From Deltaproteobacteria bacterium (GTDB taxonomy: Bacteria; Bdellovibrionota; FAC87; UBA2466), in contig JACPWY010000051.1 of assembly GCA_016196825.1 (NCBI GenBank), positions 37,294 to 101,293 on the forward strand: a DNA stretch of 64,000 nucleotides, written 5' to 3'. This document shows, piece by piece, positions 35,526-44,107 of this stretch; the stretch's first letter is position 1, and every line of letters starts with the position of its first letter. The notes under the pieces were generated by a model. The model was not told the DNA's origin and ran no database searches. It saw nothing but the letters and a program-made list of their open reading frames with translations. The position numbers were made by a program, and so were the translations under genes.

Positions 35526-35852
35526 ATGGACATCAAATCAGTACAGAAGATGGTTGATGTGGACATCAAGGCCACGAGCGAAACTCGTGATCGCAATCGC
35601 AAAGAACAATCTGAGAAACGAAAACGGAGTCAAAAATCTGTCGGGCCCCCAGGCCCGCGAGAAGCCGATACAGGTCGATCGGAGGGTGATGACGGGGCAC
35701 CTCTCGGTCAAAGCATTGACAGTGAGCGTGTGCTCAATCTTCTTTCGAGAATTCCCGCTCAGCCGAAGGAGAGGGTTCAGGCCTCCTTCGAGAGTCGCCG
35801 CGCCACGCAGCCGGCTGCGGGCGCTACCCGCAAGATCGACAAGGCCTTTTAG
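35526..35852 (+). CDS. Small charged protein in flagellin locus
   Basis: The start is ATG 35526 (MDIKSVQKMV), giving 108 aa. The protein is very polar, with many Arg, Lys, Glu and Ser and no signal or membrane segment, so it is probably disordered and cytoplasmic. A short helix with SERVLNLLSRIPAQPKERV lies in the C-terminal half. The position between fliC and fliD is that of FlaG in some genomes, and the size also fits an anti-sigma factor such as FlgM. Neither family is recognisable by sequence. Confidence 0.55.
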   Translation: MDIKSVQKMVDVDIKATSETRDRNRKEQSEKRKRSQKSVGPPGPREADTGRSEGDDGAPLGQSIDSERVLNLLSRIPAQPKERVQASFESRRATQPAAGATRKIDKAF

Positions 35853-35967
35853 AGGCTCCTCATCGACGATGATCCGTAGCGACTCTTTCGATTTTCACGT
35901 ATAATTGATTTAGGGTCGATAGTTTCTTCCGACCTTCTCTCCTTCTTCCAACTTTTTGAGGCAAAAC

Positions 35968-37353
35968 TTGGCTGGCGTCTCCATGGACGGGATCTCGTCA
36001 CTTACACCAGAATTGCAGCAGGCCTTTGCTCGTGCATCGCAAGCGGAGCGGAAACCGCTCGCCGCGATGGAAACGAAAAAAAGCAACATGCAGGAACGTC
36101 TGAAGTTGATGAACGACGTGATCGGCAAGGTAGAGGCCGTGAAGGGGGCGTTGAGGCCCATTGCGAATGCCTCAGCCATTCGGGAATTATCGGTTCTGAG
36201 CTCCGACGAAAAGGCCATCACAGGAGTCGTCGACAAGTCATTGGCAGTGCCCGGAAAATATTCTTTTGAGGTAGATCGGCTCGCCTCGGCGGCGGCTGCC
36301 ACAAGCAATGGTTTCCCAGACAGGGATCGCACTAGTGTAGGCAGCGGCTACCTGACTTTTGAGACGAAGACAGGCGATTCCCAGGAAATATTCATTGATG
36401 ACGACCACGCGACCCTCCAAGGGGTCGCGAGCTCTATCAACGCAGCTGGGCTTGGTGTGCGGGCGAGTGTTATCAACGATCAATCGGACCCCGATAATCC
36501 GTTTCGACTGATGATCACTGGGCAAAACAGCGGGGATCGCAATTCAATCACCTACCCGGAGTTTTATTTTGTGGATGGGGAGCAGGAACTCATTATTGAG
36601 ACCGAGCGCCCGGCCACCAACGCCCTCCTTCGCTATCAAGGGATGGATTTCGAACTCGACACCAACGAGGTGAAGGATGTCATCCCCGGACTCAGTTTGA
36701 GTCTCAAGGGGGTAACCGAACCTGGGCGACCCACACACATCACCATTGAGCAGGACACCAAGAAGGCCGCGATCAAGGTGAAGGACATGGTGGAAAAGTT
36801 GAATGATGTTTTCAATTTCATTCAAAACCAAAACAAGCTCGACGAACACACCCAGACGGACAAAACATTGGGGGGAGACTACGGCATTCGGATGGCCGAG
36901 TCCCGCCTGCGAAACAGCATCTCCGGGAGCGCGTTCTTCACCGCCGAAGGCACGATGAGAAGTCTGTCGGAACTTGGAATTCAATTCACACGTGAAGGGA
37001 CGCTCCAGCTTGACGAAAAGAAATTCGACGCGGCCATAGGTGCAGACTATGAACGGGTGGTCGATTTCCTCTGTGGGGATGGGGTGTCGACCGGCTTGGT
37101 GAATCGACTCAACCGCACACTCTCGACGATCTCTGGAAGTAGCGAAGCGCTCCTGCAGTCCCAGAAGAAGACGCAGTCGGAAGGCGTGCGCAAACTTGAT
37201 GGCGACATCAAGGATCGCGAAAAAAAGATTAAGGACAAAGAAGAGACCCTGAAGCAGAAACTGGCTCGTGCTAACACCGCACTCGAGGCCCTCAAGGGCC
37301 AGGGAATGGCGTTCGCAGCCTCAGAAGGCGCCTCGCCCGCGCTATTCAAATAA
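35968..37353 (+). CDS. fliD: Flagellar filament cap protein FliD
   Basis: FliD caps the filament and folds incoming flagellin. I choose TTG 35968, which gives MAGVSMDGISS, the usual FliD beginning, with TGAGG 6 nt upstream; the track uses TTG 35956. N- and C-terminal coiled coils (KSNMQERLKLMNDVIGKVEA; KKIKDKEETLKQKLARANTA) flank the FliD_N and FliD_C domains (LAVPGKYSFEVDRLASAAAA; SLSELGIQFTREGTLQLDE). At about 461 aa it is complete. fliS follows 9 bp later. Confidence 0.9.
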   Translation: MAGVSMDGISSLTPELQQAFARASQAERKPLAAMETKKSNMQERLKLMNDVIGKVEAVKGALRPIANASAIRELSVLSSDEKAITGVVDKSLAVPGKYSFEVDRLASAAAATSNGFPDRDRTSVGSGYLTFETKTGDSQEIFIDDDHATLQGVASSINAAGLGVRASVINDQSDPDNPFRLMITGQNSGDRNSITYPEFYFVDGEQELIIETERPATNALLRYQGMDFELDTNEVKDVIPGLSLSLKGVTEPGRPTHITIEQDTKKAAIKVKDMVEKLNDVFNFIQNQNKLDEHTQTDKTLGGDYGIRMAESRLRNSISGSAFFTAEGTMRSLSELGIQFTREGTLQLDEKKFDAAIGADYERVVDFLCGDGVSTGLVNRLNRTLSTISGSSEALLQSQKKTQSEGVRKLDGDIKDREKKIKDKEETLKQKLARANTALEALKGQGMAFAASEGASPALFK

Positions 37354-37362
37354 CAAATAGAC

Positions 37363-37761
37363 ATGGATACAAAAAAGCAGACAAAAAGTGGCATCAATTC
37401 TTATCAGAAGACCGATGTTCTCACGGCCAACAGGGAAACCATACTTCTGATGCTCTATTCGGGTGCCGTTCGGTTTCTCAAGCTCGGTATCGCCGGCGCC
37501 GAGAAAAACGATCGGTCCATGAAGTGCGAGAATATTACGAAGGCCCAACGAATCGTCAGCGAACTGAGGGCGACGCTCAACTACGAAGCGGGCGGGGAAA
37601 TTGCGAAAGGGCTTGAGTCCCTGTATTCCTTTGTCACTCGTCGTTTGGTCGAGGGGGTCATGACCGAGGACACACAAGGACTCCAAGAGGCATTGAAGAT
37701 TCTTGAGGACCTGGCTTCCACATGGGAGCAAGCAATCAATAAACTGAAATCCGGCGAATAA
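37363..37761 (+). CDS. fliS: Flagellin export chaperone FliS
   Basis: FliS binds the C-terminus of flagellin before export. The 132 aa product has the family opening (GINSYQKTDVLTANRETILL followed by MLYSGAVRFL), then the four-helix bundle with AQRIVSELRATLNYEAGGEI and a C-terminal RRLVEGVMTEDTQGLQEALK. It lies between fliD and a second chaperone-like gene, as in many flagellar operons. Confidence 0.93.
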   Translation: MDTKKQTKSGINSYQKTDVLTANRETILLMLYSGAVRFLKLGIAGAEKNDRSMKCENITKAQRIVSELRATLNYEAGGEIAKGLESLYSFVTRRLVEGVMTEDTQGLQEALKILEDLASTWEQAINKLKSGE

Positions 37762-37772
37762 GGGAGGCGTGA

Positions 37773-38207
37773 ATGGAAGATGTGTTGGCGTATCTGGAGC
37801 TCAAAAATCGTTATTACGAGAAATTTCTCAATCTGACCGAGAAGTTTCTGGTTGGGGCAAGGCAGAACCGATGGGAGGGCCTTGAACTCTTCGTGGATAG
37901 CCGTGAGCGTATCCTCAACATCATTCGGTCGTTCGATTTCAAGATCGCACAGGCCTTTGAGGCGGCTAAACTGGACAATCAACAGATCGAGTTTTTTCGC
38001 CCCCAGGTTAAGGAGCTCATGGATCGGCGCGATAGTCTGGTGAGCAAGATTGTTTCGGTTGATTTGGATCTGATGCAGCATCTGGAAGATGTTCGGTCGG
38101 AAACCATACGGGATCTCAAGAAGACCATCTCCGTCGGTCAGAAGATTCAGTCGTTCGAAGAGAGCGAGAGTCCCGAGATCCGCAAACAGTTCAAACACAC
38201 CGCTTAG
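37773..38207 (+). CDS. FlgN/FliT-like flagellar chaperone
   Basis: The 144 aa product is almost entirely helical, with heptad-like spacing and no signal or membrane segment: LAYLELKNRYYEKFLNLTEK, WEGLELFVDSRERILNIIRS. Size and place directly after fliS match FliT (FliD chaperone) or FlgN (hook-filament junction chaperone). The early LELKNRYYEKFL and mid-protein RRDSLVSKI resemble FlgN-type helices. I cannot separate the two by sequence. Confidence 0.65.
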   Translation: MEDVLAYLELKNRYYEKFLNLTEKFLVGARQNRWEGLELFVDSRERILNIIRSFDFKIAQAFEAAKLDNQQIEFFRPQVKELMDRRDSLVSKIVSVDLDLMQHLEDVRSETIRDLKKTISVGQKIQSFEESESPEIRKQFKHTA

Positions 38208-38245
38208 CGCCAAAGTCTTGACGCCTCACCGGTTCTCCTGACGTC

Positions 38246-38274
38246 ACACCACCTCCCGGAAACAGGAGCGGTGT
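38246..38274 (+). terminator. Hairpin after the flagellar chaperone gene
   Basis: ACACC...GGTGT (38246-38250 with 38270-38274) plus inner CTCC/GGAG pairs form a GC-rich, slightly bulged stem 40 bp after the stop. No T-run follows, so it may end transcription weakly or only stabilise the 3' end. It separates the sigma-28 flagellar run from the sigma-54 promoter next to it. Confidence 0.3.
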
Positions 38275-38294
38275 TGAAATCTTTGCCTAATTAG

Positions 38295-38339
38295 TTGCTC
38301 ACTGAGGTCGTGCAGTGGCACGCACCTTGCTCAGTGAGG
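38295..38339 (+). promoter_or_regulatory. Sigma-54 promoter framed by TTGCTCASTGAGG repeats
   Basis: TGGCAC-GCACC-TTGCT (38316-38331) is a consensus sigma-54 promoter with GG at -24 and GC at -12. TTGCTCACTGAGG (38295-38307) and TTGCTCAGTGAGG (38327-38339) flank it, 32 bp apart. They differ by one base, and the CTCACTGAG cores are also reverse complements of each other. The expected transcription start (about 12 bp past the GC) falls within a few bases of the GTG at 38344, so the transcript may be almost leaderless. Confidence 0.75.
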
Positions 38340-38343
38340 GAGT

Positions 38344-39402
38344 GTGTCCTCCCTCCAAAACATCCAGGCGTTGGCGAAAACGGCGGCCGAGATTCTGGTC
38401 GCCGAAACCCCTTTCTCAAACGAGTCGGAGAGAGTCTTCGAGGTCCGTCTCAAGGGAACTCGCGTTGCCCGCCAGTCGCTTGAATCGGTTATTAATGAAG
38501 ATTACCCCACCGACTACCTGATCCGCACCGCGGTACTTCTCGAGCAATCGGGCGATCTGTTTCTGGCGCGGACCGTCTACACGTTTGTTCTGGCAAAAAA
38601 AGATAGCCGAAGTATCCCGGCCCTGATGGGGCTTGGGGCCTGCCATTTCAAGATGGGGGACATCGAGGCTGCCCTCAAGACGTTCATTCAACTGAATGAA
38701 GCCGATCCAAGCTCTCAGGTGACTCTCTGGCTCGCGCGGTGCTGGGCTGAGCAGGGCAAAGAGATCATCGCGATCGAAACCCTACGCCGGATGGAACGTC
38801 CGGAAGAATGCGGGAAGGAATTCGCTTTCGAGCACCAGAAACTTTTGGGCAACTGTTTGACGCGAGTCGGTCGAATTTCCGAGGCGGAGACCGCCTTCTG
38901 CCTGGCCCTGCAGCTCAAACCCCAGAACGATGTGGTTCGAGTGAATCTTGGGATGCTGGAGCTCAAACGCAGGAATTTGAATGGCGCGCGAGATTCCTTT
39001 CTCGAGGCGTCACGCTGCAATTCGAAGAATGTGAAGGCAATCAACGGGCTGGGGCTTGTGGCCGTAGGGGAAGGGGATTGGGGACGCGCTGAAGCCCTCT
39101 TTCACCAGGCTCTCGACATTGACCCTCGAAACACGACGGCCATTGCGCAATTATTCTCGCTCACGCGCGAAGGGCGTCCGGCGGATCTGATTGTGGCGCG
39201 GACCGAGCGCCTTCTCGAACTTGAACCAGACAATTGCGAGGCCCGCTATTACTTGGCCGCCTGGCATTTGGAGCGCAGGCGTTGGACGGAGTGTGAGCGG
39301 CAGCTTTTGGCAATTCTTCAGAAAAAACCAGAACACGAACGGGCCAAAAAGCTTTTATCGGAAATCCGATCGAATCTCCAAAAAAGAGGGGGCGTCTTAT
39401 GA
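38344..39402 (+). CDS. TPR-repeat protein in flagellar region
   Basis: The 352 aa cytoplasmic product consists of tandem tetratricopeptide repeats: ALMGLGACHFKMGDIEAALK, AINGLGLVAVGEGDWGRAEALF, CEARYYLAAWHLERRRWTECE. These form a protein-binding superhelix. The start is GTG 38344 (GAGGG 5 nt upstream), which lies oddly close to the expected sigma-54 transcription start. The next gene overlaps its stop by 4 nt. Sigma-54 control and location suggest a flagellar assembly or regulatory role; that is inference. Confidence 0.7.
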   Translation: MSSLQNIQALAKTAAEILVAETPFSNESERVFEVRLKGTRVARQSLESVINEDYPTDYLIRTAVLLEQSGDLFLARTVYTFVLAKKDSRSIPALMGLGACHFKMGDIEAALKTFIQLNEADPSSQVTLWLARCWAEQGKEIIAIETLRRMERPEECGKEFAFEHQKLLGNCLTRVGRISEAETAFCLALQLKPQNDVVRVNLGMLELKRRNLNGARDSFLEASRCNSKNVKAINGLGLVAVGEGDWGRAEALFHQALDIDPRNTTAIAQLFSLTREGRPADLIVARTERLLELEPDNCEARYYLAAWHLERRRWTECERQLLAILQKKPEHERAKKLLSEIRSNLQKRGGVL

Positions 39403-40022
39403 CTCGAGTGTCGATTGATTCTCAAAATGACTCTGTTGACGTCTCCAATGCCAAATCGGTAGGAGACGCACTGGACCAGGCCCTCACGGTCATCCCTCAG
39501 ACCCGATTTGTCAGTGAGATCGAGGTGGATGGCCATCGCATCCGCCATTATCTCTCTGAGGATGAGGTCCATCGCCTGATCGACTCTGTTCAGGAGGTGA
39601 AGATCTACACCGCGGATCGCGCTCAGTGGGCCGCTAATGGATTCGATGTTGCTCTTTCCTCACTTGAGCAGATTCAACGCACATTGATCGTTACGGCGGG
39701 TCTTTTCCGGGAGTCGCAGAGTCTAGAGGCCAATCGCCTCTTCGCCCGATGTATGGATGGGCTCGAGCGGTTTTGGGATGCAGTGACAATGACCCGAACC
39801 GCCCTCAAGCTCGAGTTCAAAATGGTCCAGGTGAATACCGCCTGGACCTTGGCGGATCTTGAGATTCAGTTCCTAGACATAATCAAGGGATTCGTTGAAC
39901 TCCAGAACGGCCAATTCTACGAGGCGCTGGCCGACAAGGTGGAGTTCGAACTCATTCCTCACCTCTCTCGTTGGTCTGAGGCCCTTTGCCGCTTGCGGAC
40001 GGCCCAGAGTCAAGATTCCTAA
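39399..40022 (+). CDS. Hypothetical protein coupled to TPR gene
   Basis: The 207 aa product has no signal peptide. The N-terminal 70 residues look beta-rich (FVSEIEVDGHRIRHYLSEDE) and the rest helical (SLEQIQRTLIVTAGLFRESQ, LIPHLSRWSEALCRLRTA). No domain is recognised. ATG overlaps the TPR gene's TGA (ATGA), so both are made together from the sigma-54 promoter. It may be a partner of the TPR protein. Confidence 0.6.
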   Translation: MTRVSIDSQNDSVDVSNAKSVGDALDQALTVIPQTRFVSEIEVDGHRIRHYLSEDEVHRLIDSVQEVKIYTADRAQWAANGFDVALSSLEQIQRTLIVTAGLFRESQSLEANRLFARCMDGLERFWDAVTMTRTALKLEFKMVQVNTAWTLADLEIQFLDIIKGFVELQNGQFYEALADKVEFELIPHLSRWSEALCRLRTAQSQDS

Positions 40023-40026
40023 TTTA

Positions 40027-40986
40027 CTATCGAATAATCTGAATCGTGCAGCCCTCTTCGGGAGTCGTGGCGAAAACGACTTCGTTCATGCTGGCGTCGT
40101 AATACCATTCTGGCGTGGTCAATTGCTGCCCATTCTTAGTGATGAGCACCTGCAGAGGATGGGTGGGCACTCCGCCCAGCTTGAATCGATTGGGGAGAGT
40201 CTTCAAGCGAATGCCAGAGAGATCGATTGAAGAGGCAAATCCGCCGCAGAGCCCACCCGTCGACCCACTCAGCCCTTGAGCTAACAGAAAATAGGGATTG
40301 TTCGTGTGGGTCGGGTCATTCTGAATATCGGTGTGGTATTCGGTAGCACAGTTGTCGCTCGTGCTGTTGTAGTTGATCGAATAGACGCGGAGAAGTTCCG
40401 TCTTGTTATTCATGATCTTCAAGAGCTCTCCGGTGTAATAGCTGGTGATGGAGCTGGCCGAGCTAGGAATATTCGACACATCGTACGAGTCGGAAAAGAA
40501 AACGAGAATCATCGGAACGCCGGCCTGCGGTTGAAAATAGTTTGTGAGCGCGACATCGGCGGCTTCGATTCCCTGAGAGAGCCCACCAGTCTTGAGATTG
40601 ATGATGTTCTGAAAGGTTGAAGCAAAAAGCCCCGTCCGGAGGGTGAGATCGCCGATGCCTTTGGTGAGCGGCGAAGCGATCTTGAGCGCGCCCTTAGCGT
40701 ATTGCATGTCGGTGCTGATGAATTCCATTCGGTATCGAGCGGTCGAAGCATCGAGGCGCTGAAAAAAGGCGGTGGCCTCGCTCACCAGATGCGAAGAGGC
40801 CCGGGCCATTGGAGAACGGTCGTCTACGACCCACAAAACGTCGAAATACGGCGGATTGAAATCCTGAGTGAAGAAATCGCTCACGGGAACGGTCGAGACC
40901 GTCACCTTGTCGGTGCAGCCAATTGCTACCAAAAGCCAAATTGTGAAGACGGCACCCAGCCGTCTGCGTGAACGCGGAAAACCCAC
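40027..40986 (-). CDS. Lipoprotein with VWA-like domain
   Basis: I choose GTG 40986 because GGAGAGG lies 6 nt upstream; the track's ATG 41010 has no ribosome-binding site. A signal with lipobox VAIGC anchors the protein. The next part, FDVLWVVDDRSPMARASSHL, is the start of a von Willebrand A fold. The usual MIDAS DxSxS is degenerate (DDRSPM). Later strands (PMILVFFSDSYDVSN, ELLRVYSINY) continue the fold. VWA lipoproteins usually bind proteins at the surface or periplasm. Ligand unknown. Confidence 0.7.
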   Translation of the reverse strand: MGFPRSRRRLGAVFTIWLLVAIGCTDKVTVSTVPVSDFFTQDFNPPYFDVLWVVDDRSPMARASSHLVSEATAFFQRLDASTARYRMEFISTDMQYAKGALKIASPLTKGIGDLTLRTGLFASTFQNIINLKTGGLSQGIEAADVALTNYFQPQAGVPMILVFFSDSYDVSNIPSSASSITSYYTGELLKIMNNKTELLRVYSINYNSTSDNCATEYHTDIQNDPTHTNNPYFLLAQGLSGSTGGLCGGFASSIDLSGIRLKTLPNRFKLGGVPTHPLQVLITKNGQQLTTPEWYYDASMNEVVFATTPEEGCTIQIIR

Positions 40987-41114
40987 GACCCACCTCTCCA
41001 AAGGGGTCATAATGCAAGGCTACGGCCAAGGTCGGTGCTGCGGGGGTGAGCTTGAAGACCGGAGGTGTACAGACATTGAGTTTGCGACTTGTTGAACAGG
41101 GCTGACAAACTTTG

Positions 41115-42023
41115 TCACCCGGCTTTGGCTTTGGCCATAAGCTGACCAACGCGCTCATCGACCTTATAGGGATCCCACGATGGCCTCTTACGATTGTGGG
41201 CAGTGGCGATGAATCGATTGAAATAGTAACTGGCGGAGCTCTTACTGGCCATCTCATTGAGTTTTCCGAGATAGTACCAAGCAATGGGGTTTACGATTTC
41301 ACGCTGTTGCGAGAGCGCATTGAAAATCGTCCGGGCTCCGTCCCAATTTCCCGTTTCGTAAAGGCTCACACCATAGGCTAGCTGCACTCCCTCCGTCTTG
41401 GGGATGCCCGAGGGGGTGCCAAAAAATTCGAGTGCCTGTGTAGCCTTCGATTCGTGAAGCAGGGCCTCCACAAGTTGCAATCGGAGGGACCAGTTACCGG
41501 GATCAATCGCCACGAGGCTCTTTTGAGTTGTGATGTATCTCTCAATTTCTCGTTGGGCGAACTGGCATTCTGCGAGACTGAGTAGCACTGCCGTGTTCGA
41601 GTCCTCCAGACGATTCGCCGAATTGAGAAGAGTTTCCGCTTTGGCGAAATCCTTGAGCCCCAATCGAGTTCGCGCCTGCAGATAATTGGATTGACCATCA
41701 TCGGTCAGAAACTTGGCGTTGATGATGTGAAGGTGTTGGGTGACAATCTCCACACCTTCGGGCGTGAGTCGACCGCTTTGAACGGCAGCGATCAATGTGT
41801 CGCGCGCGCGAATCCTCCCTAGAAGAAGGAGCTGGTGATCTGCGAGCTTCGTCAGGATCTGGGGGTTGTAGGGATAGCGCTCGTTGAGATCCTCCCAGGC
41901 CTTCATAGAAATGACGAATTGATGTTTTTCGAAATAGTATTCGGCCGAACCGACGAGGGGATCGGAAGGGAGCGCGGCAAAGAGCCACGCTGAAAACAAA
42001 CATCCAACGAGTGTCTTGATCAA
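41115..42023 (-). CDS. Secreted TPR-like protein
   Basis: The 302 aa product has a signal peptide (SAWLFAALPSD) and TPR-type helical repeats such as ARTRLGLKDFAKAETLLNSA, AVLLSLAECQFAQREIERYI and LAYGVSLYETGNWDGARTIF. It is probably periplasmic. The start TTG 42023 overlaps the stop of the upstream outer-membrane protein gene (TTGA), so the two are coupled and the products may work together, for example in assembly or binding of the barrel. No enzymatic motif is seen. Confidence 0.65.
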   Translation of the reverse strand: MIKTLVGCLFSAWLFAALPSDPLVGSAEYYFEKHQFVISMKAWEDLNERYPYNPQILTKLADHQLLLLGRIRARDTLIAAVQSGRLTPEGVEIVTQHLHIINAKFLTDDGQSNYLQARTRLGLKDFAKAETLLNSANRLEDSNTAVLLSLAECQFAQREIERYITTQKSLVAIDPGNWSLRLQLVEALLHESKATQALEFFGTPSGIPKTEGVQLAYGVSLYETGNWDGARTIFNALSQQREIVNPIAWYYLGKLNEMASKSSASYYFNRFIATAHNRKRPSWDPYKVDERVGQLMAKAKAG

Positions 42024-43450
42024 AATTTCAGACCGAATGTGGTTTGGAAACCAAACACGGTGGGCGTTGACGTGCCCCCAAGCCCTCGACCGGGTGTGAG
42101 AACCGCCATCGTTAACCCAACGTCAAAATTCTTGTAGACCGAGTACTCGGTGCCGATGTCGATCTCAAGTCCGAGGCTGCGATCCTCTCCGTCTTGAACG
42201 GCCGCCTTCTGGGCCCAGATCACCTCGACACCAGTGGACCAAGTCGGGGACCAATCCATGCGAAGTCCGGGTCTCAGGTAGTAGACCCCCGAGAAGCTAC
42301 CGGTGTTTCCATAAGCGAACATCGAGCCAGAGTTGGCTGTGTCACCGTTGTAGGGTCCGAGGAGCTCACGCCCAAGCAGAATTCCAGCCCGACGATTGCG
42401 GTGCATGATCGCAAAGCCGGTCATGGCCCCATTTGACATATCGCTGTCGCCGCTCGCATACAGGAATTCGAGAAAGGTCTTCAGCCGGTGGTATTCATAC
42501 GACGCACTGAAGAGGAAACCCCACGCATTCAGATCGAGAGTATTTGTGCTGACGGGATAAGTGGTGGCGCTCCCAGAAAGCCAAGTGACCTCGCCGCCGA
42601 AGGTGAAATGGCCGGTGCTCTTCTTGGCGTAGATATCCAAAATGGTGTCGGAGAGGGGCGCCGCGAGGCCGCTCGACGACAGCGGAAAGGCGCGGGTCGG
42701 TGAATAAGGAGCCTGCCCGAATCCGTATGGACTGGCGTAGGGATTGGACGAGCCGGGGCCCGTGGCCGTTCCATTAGTGGCTCCGCCCAGAGCGCCGGCC
42801 TGCGAAATCGATCGATTCTGTTTCTCGTAAAGGCCGCCAAACTCCATATCCAGCTCGGGGTTTTCGTACTTGATCGAGACCGTGTAATGGTCGGCGTCGT
42901 CGTCGCTCGCCATGAGCGAACCCTTGCGGGGCTTGGAATAGGCCAAAGTGCTCACGAGGTGGCCGAAGTGAAGACGGTACTCGATCCGATCAATAGTCGA
43001 TTGCCAATCGTCCCACATCCCGTTGCCGGCATCCCAGACGAGCCCGTAACCCCATGCCACTGGCACTCTCCCCAATCGGAACACGCCGAAGTCGGAGGTC
43101 CATTCCATCCAAGCTCGACTTAAGGTCATGAATTTCGCGTTGGGATCGCCATACACCCAACCGCCTTGGCCGTTGCCACCCGAGAAGGTGCGGTTCGGGA
43201 GATAGTACGGCGAGTCGACGAGCGACCACTGCGACTTCACAGCAAAATGGTCATCGATGACGAGCGACGGATAGATGAGCGCTCGGCCATCCAGATAGGT
43301 CTTAGTGGAGCTCACGGTCGGCTCGTTCAAATTGCCATTTTGAAGATAGTTGGCTCGCGAGCGAAACATTCCAGAAAAGTTCGCCGTGACACCCAGAAGC
43401 TGTGGCGCAACGAGGAAAAAACCGAGGGCGACCAAGAAGGATCGAAGCAT
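42020..43450 (-). CDS. Outer-membrane beta-barrel protein
   Basis: The 476 aa product has a signal peptide and then many alternating amphipathic strands rich in Tyr, Trp and Gly (RAWMEWTSDFGVFRLGRVPV, KTFLEFLYASGD). It ends in a phenylalanine (TFGLKF), the outer-membrane insertion signal. A Gly/Ser/Asn/Ala-rich stretch around residues 215-255 is probably an exposed loop. It may be a porin or a predation/surface barrel; no specific family is recognised. The downstream TPR gene is translationally coupled. Confidence 0.75.
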   Translation of the reverse strand: MLRSFLVALGFFLVAPQLLGVTANFSGMFRSRANYLQNGNLNEPTVSSTKTYLDGRALIYPSLVIDDHFAVKSQWSLVDSPYYLPNRTFSGGNGQGGWVYGDPNAKFMTLSRAWMEWTSDFGVFRLGRVPVAWGYGLVWDAGNGMWDDWQSTIDRIEYRLHFGHLVSTLAYSKPRKGSLMASDDDADHYTVSIKYENPELDMEFGGLYEKQNRSISQAGALGGATNGTATGPGSSNPYASPYGFGQAPYSPTRAFPLSSSGLAAPLSDTILDIYAKKSTGHFTFGGEVTWLSGSATTYPVSTNTLDLNAWGFLFSASYEYHRLKTFLEFLYASGDSDMSNGAMTGFAIMHRNRRAGILLGRELLGPYNGDTANSGSMFAYGNTGSFSGVYYLRPGLRMDWSPTWSTGVEVIWAQKAAVQDGEDRSLGLEIDIGTEYSVYKNFDVGLTMAVLTPGRGLGGTSTPTVFGFQTTFGLKF

Positions 43451-43527
43451 AAGTGTTAATGCCTACGGTACGTCAAAGAGCCGACTAAGTTAAGGAAAAA
43501 AATCGAAGGGTTACGAGGGGGAACGGG

Positions 43528-43791
43528 CTATTTCCGCTTCAGCTCTTCTTCGTAGTATTTGCGATAGAGAGTCTCCCACTGGCTGCTGTGCTCAGGGGGG
43601 GCGTTCTTTTGGGAAAGTATTCGCTTACGCGCCGTTTCAGCAACTGAGTCGAGCATTTTGAAATGATCCCCGAAGGCCTTGCGCCCCTCGCGGGTGGCGC
43701 GCTCCTTATCGGAGAATGTGGCGAGCCCTTCACGCTGCAGGCCATTGAGGATCAAGTGGAGAATGTGCGAAACGCGTTCATCGGAAAGCAT
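43528..43791 (-). CDS. DUF507 protein, second of a tandem pair
   Basis: The 87 aa protein (MLSDERVSHILHLILNGLQR, then EGLATFSDKERA) has the DUF507 pattern: an N-terminal helix, a DKE region, and a C-terminal YRKYYEEELKRK. Its start abuts the stop of the upstream DUF507 gene, so the pair forms an operon. DUF507 proteins are small cytoplasmic helical proteins of unknown function. Confidence 0.75.
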   Translation of the reverse strand: MLSDERVSHILHLILNGLQREGLATFSDKERATREGRKAFGDHFKMLDSVAETARKRILSQKNAPPEHSSQWETLYRKYYEEELKRK

Positions 43792-44069
43792 TAGATGATG
43801 ATCCCTTTGTCCTTGATCAGTTGCTTCTTAATCATTTGAAACATCTTTTCCTTATCGAAGGAGGCACCCATCTTTGCGGCGTATTGTTGCATGAGTTTTT
43901 CAACTTCGCGGTTCAGATCATCTTCCGCGCGGAGATTGCTCATGAAAATCTCGACCATTCTCTTAAGAATATCGGCCTCTCCGACGCGTAAAGTAATGAG
44001 TTGATTTGATCTCAACGTCAGCAGTAGCTTTTGACACAGGTGCTTTACCTGGGGCTCTTGCAGGCGCAT
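43791..44069 (-). CDS. DUF507 protein, first of a tandem pair
   Basis: From ATG 44069 the product begins MRLQEPQVKHLCQKLLLTLR and goes on with the conserved acidic middle (LRAEDDLNREVEKLMQQYA), as in DUF507. The track's TTG 44108 would overlap the divergent pbp gene's start codon and is less likely, although no clear Shine-Dalgarno supports either. Tandem copies suggest a heterodimer. Role unknown. Confidence 0.75.
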   Translation of the reverse strand: MRLQEPQVKHLCQKLLLTLRSNQLITLRVGEADILKRMVEIFMSNLRAEDDLNREVEKLMQQYAAKMGASFDKEKMFQMIKKQLIKDKGIII

Positions 44070-44107
44070 AGTGACCGGAAGCCTAATTCCGAATTCAGGC
44101 ATTTTCA

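Noticed and set aside
42034-42056. TGGTTTGGAAACCA palindrome resembling the operator half-sites
   Set aside because: It lies inside the coding end of the outer-membrane barrel gene, lacks the 7 bp spacer and has no downstream start at the right distance. Probably chance.
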